Assembly: GCF_000801105.2 (NCBI RefSeq)
Contig: NC_079513.1
Location: forward strand, 27,759,640-27,823,639
Origin: Raphanus sativus
Lineage: Eukaryota; Streptophyta; Magnoliopsida; Brassicales; Brassicaceae
Length of the DNA stretch: 64,000 nucleotides
Reading direction: 5' to 3'
In this document: piece by piece, positions 59,321 to 64,000 of the stretch
Position numbering within the stretch: the stretch's first letter is position 1
Layout: every line of letters begins with the position of its first letter
The notes under the pieces: model-generated
The model's input: the letters and a program-made list of their open reading frames with translations, nothing else
What the model was told of the DNA's origin: nothing
The model's database searches: none
Position numbers and translations under genes: made by a program

Positions 59321-59785
59321 ATGAAGCCTTTGTCTCCTCTCTGCTTTGTCTCCATCTTCTTTTTCTTGTTGTTGTCTTCTCCCGGTTGTTCAGGGACCTC
59401 TACTGCAGCTGGATATCCTGCCAAGAGAGGTAAGTACCACATATCTCTTACTTTGCTTCATAAAAAATGTTGGGATTCGTTGTTATTTATCTCTCGAACG
59501 AACAAAAACAGAAAACCACATTAAAATACTGACCTGGTGGAAGATGTTGTTGATCTTGTGCGATTCCCGTGTCCTTCTGCATCTTTTCTTACAGAAGAAG
59601 CTCCTCTCTTTGTGTTGACTCGTTCAGTTAACAAGTTTAAACACACAAAAGGGAGCTGTGGTTGTGTGATTCGGGATTACGATTCTTGTTTTGGTTATGA
59701 TATAAAACATTTTGTTTTGATGATACTGCTTTTTTATATAAGCTGCGATTTGATAAAAAGCTATAATGATGGCGGCAACGGCTGA
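59321..59785 (+). CDS. Putative small secreted protein, two exons
   Basis: Exon 1 (59321-59429) encodes a strong signal peptide, KPLSPLCFVSIFFFLLLSSP, then GCSGTSTAAGYPAKR. A consensus donor (AG/GTAAGT) and acceptor (TTTCTTACAG) join it in phase to exon 2 (59595-59785), which reads EEAPLFVLTRSVNKFKHTKG, SCGCVIRDYDSCFGYDIKH and a second hydrophobic stretch before the stop. An upstream in-frame ATG at 59276 would add 15 residues and bury the signal peptide, so 59321 is preferred. TATA-like CTATATAGTCCC lies near 59066. The exon split after the signal peptide is common in plant secreted peptides. I do not recognise the family, and the 3' part may be mis-spliced. Confidence 0.45.
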
Positions 59786-60130
59786 TGATAATATTCTTCT
59801 TTATTTTTTTCTTTTTCTGACTTTTGGTTTATTCGTTTATATCTTTATATCTTCCTTCACGAAGGGGCTACTACAGAATCTAAGTTTTAAAATGTGAAAA
59901 AGAAATGCGTTCACACTTGTTTATATTTTCTTCGCTTTGCATGACACTTCATACGTGTCGTCTCTTTTTGTAGTTTGTCCTCAAAACTTCTTCCATTTTA
60001 AACATTTTAAAATCAAAAATTAGTTTCAGCTTCAGCTATCACTTGTGGTTGCCGAAGATAATTTTCTTTCTTTAAAAAAGTAAAAATAAAAATATTCGAG
60101 AAAATTTTAAAATTGAAATAACAGAAATTG

Positions 60131-60168
<38 letters not shown>

Positions 60169-61243
60169 CTTTAATTTATACTATAAAACTTTAAAACAAA
60201 AATAATTTCTATAGTTTTTTAAAGTTTAATAGTTATGATTTCATACTTTTATAATTATATAAAATATAAATATTGTTAATTTGTTATTTAGTAATTTTTA
60301 CATTTGGTAGTTAACCAATTATAAAAATTTCGAAAACGCATTAATTTCTAACTGTTATACTTATATCAGTCGTACAAATTTTTAAAAATGTTTAAAACCA
60401 TAACTATTCGCATCCGTAAACTCCCAGCAACAATCGCAACCGCTACGGTTATACGAGTCAAACCCTAAGAAACATACCTAAATGTTGACTGATACATTAT
60501 ACAAGTGAGAACATATATACTTAGGTGTGCGGCGCCTATGTGTAATAACTGAGTTCGTCGTTACACCGTTAAATTGCTTCTTGTTGGTGATTAACTGCGT
60601 GATTTAACCTGAAACCGTGATTAGAGATAACCTATGTGGATTAAGTTTCGGACATACTATATTTTGGAAAAAGTAAATTACTTTAATTTGTATCAAAAGA
60701 TAATTAGTGGTAGCCAAATAAATGATTAATGATCAAATCTAATGATATTAGTTTTATAATTAGTGTACACGATGATGTAATATCATAAGATTCAAAGTCA
60801 TAAACTTGGAGTGGTGGTCCAGTAAATACAAAATGGAACTCTATCTACTCTATCTATAGATAAAATTTAAATTAGGATTTTCTATAGTAAAACTAGATAT
60901 ACAAAAAAAACTAGATATACTAATTTATGGTGGTATATCTATCTATACTATTATTTGAGAAGTGAATTTACTTATGTGTCATATTCTCCATAATTTTAGG
61001 TTATTTTGTTTATTACTTATATTTTTTCATAAATAATTTTAGTAATTTAATTGATATTCTATCATTATCATCTTTAAATAATTTTAGTGATTTATCTGAT
61101 AATTTTTCATTATCTCAAAAATTAGAAAAGTTTAAAGATGACATCAATTCATATTTCTATTATATTTACTTAAGTAATATTAAAATATTTTATGTATTTT
61201 ATTTTATATTTGTTATAATAATATTAAACTAAAACGATTTTAA

Positions 61244-61280
<37 letters not shown>

Positions 61281-61869
61281 ATATATCACATAATTAGAAT
61301 GAGTCATCTATATACATAATACTTTTTAGAACAATCAAAATCACTCATAATTTTTCTCGAAACAAATTGGCAAAAAAATCAAAAATATTTATTGTATTGT
61401 TTACAAAGTTATTTTTTGCTCTATATTAAAAATTAGAGAATTTAAAATCTTTATTACTCTTATTAATAAATAAGTATATTGGATTTTAATAGATAATTAC
61501 CCATAAATTAAAAATGAATTTCATTTATTAGATATTCATCATTATCTAAAAGATTTTATATTATATTATCTAAAAATATTTTAAATCATAATAGTTTAAA
61601 AATAAATAATGTACAGTATAACCTCTATAAATTAATACTCTATAAATTAATAATTTTTATAAATTAATAAATTCCACTGGTCCCCACTTGGACTGGTATA
61701 AAATATAATACAAATCGATAAAATAATAATAAAATAATATTTAAAAAATAATTCATGTAAATATATACTTTTATTAAAATTATAAATTAATAATCTACCC
61801 TTTTTTGTTTGGTTAGTTATGCAATTACAAATTATGAAAAATATTACATAGACGATATTTCAGCCAAAA
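59786..61869. other. Intergenic, very AT-rich
   Basis: Long TA microsatellites lie at about 60135-60164 and 61243-61286. No gene or transposon terminus can be supported. Confidence 0.5.
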
Positions 61870-62122
61870 ATATTACATGTCTTATGAGGATTCACCTTTC
61901 ACTACATCACCCTGATACGCCTTAAGAGATTCATTCGTGGCGGTACTACTTGCGCTTTGCTGAAGATCTATTGTAAGCCATTTTTTTAATTTTGTGCATA
62001 ATCTGCTTTCTCCAGAAATTGAAACCCAGACTTTTTCCTGTAAAAATTGCGTCGTCTTGGATTCAAACCCCATATTCGGGTGTAGAAGCCTTTAAATCTT
62101 GACCACTATGTCACAGTGCTTC
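61870..62122 (-). mobile_element. tRNA-derived SINE-like element (copy B)
   Basis: On the minus strand, TGACATAGTGGTCAAG (A box) and GGGGTTTGAATCC (B box) mark a tRNA-like head beginning near 62120. The shared body (GACGCAATTTTTACAGG, GGGTTTCAATTTCTGG) aligns with copy A. The body ends near CCTCATAAGACATGTAATA at about 61870. The 63-codon open frame inside (61882-62073) is part of this repeat rather than a gene. Confidence 0.6.
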
Positions 62123-62525
62123 CATGAATTAATAATCTATCTATATATATTATATATAAGTAAATTAAACATTATATTTTTGGTTTAATTTTCAAAATAA
62201 AAAATAATAATCTATATATATATATATTTATATAAGTACAAATTAAACATTATATTTATAGTTTTATATTCACAATAAAAATACCTCTATTTTTTAATAT
62301 TTCAATATATTATTCGAAAATTACATAATAATTCTATAAAACATAAAAATATATACCAAATAAGATAATAAAAAATATGAAAGTCAAATTTCTAAAATTT
62401 AAATATATATATACAGGCAAAACACCTAGCTTAAAACTAAATATTAATCAATCAAAACATTTGTATAATGTATTTTTTTTAAATATTTCAAATATGTGAG
62501 TGTTTTTTAAAATTCCAACAAAATA

Positions 62526-62557
<32 letters not shown>

Positions 62558-63256
62558 TTCTGGATTTATTTTTATCATATATAAAATTTTGATTTTATTT
62601 TTTAAACATAAATAATATCTTATTATGGTGATTTGTTTGAATTAATAAATATATACCGATAAATATTTAAAATAAAATTATGTCCGCATGTGCGGACAAA
62701 CCACCCAGTACATCATTATTTTGTAAGTAAAAAGGTAAAAAGTAAAAAAAATGATAACATCCAAAATAATCTTTAAAATATAGAAAATCTAAATGTAATT
62801 AATGTTCTTTCAATTATGCAAGTGCTTTTTTGATTACATCTGTGATTATTTTTAACATAAAATATGTAAAAGTAAACTTTTCATATGAAATATTAAAAAA
62901 TTAAACAAATACGCCATTTAATTATTTATATATACATAAATGCATTCAAATAGATAAATTTGTTGAATAATGTTTTGAGTCTATTAGGCTTTAGTATTTG
63001 AGGCCCATTAATAAGGTTTCTAGAACACAGCTATATATATCTTGTGCCATCTCTATACCTAGTTAGCAGTCATACACAGAAAATCAGATTTGTTTTTTTT
63101 GTAGACATATCTCTGTAATTCTTCCATCAATAAAAATCTCTTTACTCGTAGAAATAGTCAATTGGTAAACCATATTAAATATAAGTGTTTTTTTCTATTT
63201 ATCTGATCTGTTAATTTGTTTTTTCTAGTATCCGTCACAGCAAAATCTATACAAAG
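62123..63256. other. Intergenic and upstream region of the second S1 gene
   Basis: AT-rich, with (TA)n at about 62530-62557. Near the gene, a TATA-like CTATATATATCTTGTGCC lies at about 63031-63048. A possible leader intron has a donor near 63163 (GGTAAACC) and an acceptor TTTTTTCTAG at about 63229. Confidence 0.45.
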
Positions 63257-63818
63257 ATGAAGAAAAATCTAATATATTTCCTGGTCTTCTTGATCTCAAT
63301 CCACAAAATAGACTCTATCCTACTCTTTAGGCATTTTAATATTGATATTCAAAATAAACTTGGAGATAACCAAAAACTAAAGGTCTATTGTAGAGACAAA
63401 AATTCATTCACCGAAGTTGAATTTCTTCCATTCAAGACCATACTGGAGGTTAAATTTATAATCTACCCAAAAACTTTGATATGGTGCAATTTATGGAAGG
63501 TACAATTTGCTATAATTTATATTTTTTTGTTCATTAGATTTGTCTATTTTCAATAATCCAAACTTAAAATATTTATACTATTTTATAACAGAATATATAT
63601 GTCATTTGATAATTACATATATTTATATATTTATACAGGGACCTGACTATGTGCATCATATACGATTTACTGCATTTATTGAGAATTTCATACATGACTT
63701 TTGTGGGAGTATGAAGCCTGATGTGTGTTTCTGGCAAGTGCAAGATGACGGTGTATGGTTACGTCATAATCCAACTGGTATCCTTAAGCTTATGTATGAA
63801 TGGGGTCATGAAGTTTGA
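63257..63818 (+). CDS. Plant self-incompatibility S1 (SPH) family secreted protein, two exons
   Basis: Exons 63257-63499 and 63639-63818 join at phase 0 (LWK/GPDY) to 140 residues. The signal peptide is KKNLIYFLVFLISIHKIDS. Family features include the early FNIDIQNKLGDNQKLKVYC segment with the first Cys, LIWCNLWKGPDYVHHIRF (compare LFWCYMGQGPDYKIQQAF in the first S1 gene), a central Cys pair (FCGSMKPDVCFW) and the end GVWLRHNPTG. Four conserved cysteines are present. The intron is unusual, since most members, including the one at 2971-3372, are intronless. A GT-AG intron with TTTATACAG acceptor restores the conserved C-x-x-x-x-GPDY spacing, so it is well supported. Extracellular signalling role inferred; partner unknown. 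Confidence 0.85.
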
Positions 63819-64000
63819 CCTATGAATTTATTTTGTATTTTCTAAAATATTGTCATTATTTACCGAGAATTTCTTATTACATTAAAAGTTTAAAACTATA
63901 ATAAACGTAAACTATGTTATTGAAAATTTTATGTTTAGCAAAAAGATAAAAGTTTTATCAACAGATAAAAGTGAGTAAAAATTAATATGCGTAGTAAAAT
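63819..64000. other. 3' flank of the second S1 gene to the window end
   Basis: AT-rich sequence with a small repeat (AGATAAAAGTTTTATCAACAGATAAAAGT); no further gene begins before the window ends. Confidence 0.5.

Overview
The window is plant nuclear DNA, almost certainly from the mustard family (Brassicaceae) and probably Brassica or a close relative. Genes have short GT-AG introns, AT-rich intergenic DNA carries Stowaway/PIF MITEs, SINE-like pieces and a LINE fragment, and the recognisable genes are close to Arabidopsis ones. From memory of the Arabidopsis map (not checked here), the order runs collinear with the top of Arabidopsis chromosome 5, from about At5g04390 down to At5g04110. Many intervening Arabidopsis genes are missing, which fits gene loss after the Brassica genome triplication. 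The taxon and subgenome are inference.

Layout. 1-965 (-): EAR-type two-finger C2H2 protein, cut by the window edge. 2971-3372 (-): S1/SPH self-incompatibility-like secreted protein. 3990-6134 (-): SABATH methyltransferase (nicotinate methyltransferase type). 9249-12059 (-): shugoshin, 15 exons. A direct duplication, about 1790-3920 and 8210-9300, brackets the SABATH gene and carries an S1 gene or fragment plus a shugoshin 3' end. 12634-12894 (+): small cysteine-rich secreted peptide. 13229-13535 (-): stranded C-terminal exons of a zinc-knuckle gene. 15538-19593 (+): pectate lyase. 20555-23171 (-): RZ-1C-type RNA-binding protein. 27995-28122 (+): MIR172b hairpin with a TATA box at about 27207. 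29428-29861: 5'-truncated LINE with target-site duplication. 34473-34635 (+): orphan terminal exon. 34931-36918 (-): OTU deubiquitinase. About 38420-39030 (-): 5' end of an apparently truncated gene with mitotic MSA promoter sites. 43647-44910 (+): iron-deficiency bHLH101. 45477-49958 (+): organelle DNA gyrase B (GYRB2). 53182-55776 (+): GYRB3-like gene. 56000-57720: tandem array of about 350-bp units. 59321-59785 (+): putative small secreted protein. 63257-63818 (+): second S1/SPH gene.

The most striking locus is the gyrase pair. The 21-exon GYRB2 is intact. 3.2 kb downstream lies a gene whose exons 2-8 match GYRB2 exons 9-15 one for one in order and phase. It lacks the ATPase domain, has a broken TOPRIM motif, and continues into a single 252-codon exon encoding an ELM2/SANT-like chromatin domain. 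It reads as an intact chimeric gene with an open frame of 506 residues.

The genes do not form a pathway. They are independent plant genes in conserved synteny. Splice structures were derived by hand from splice sites and reading-frame phase; every multi-exon CDS below closes in frame. Family names come from recognised motifs, not from database searches.
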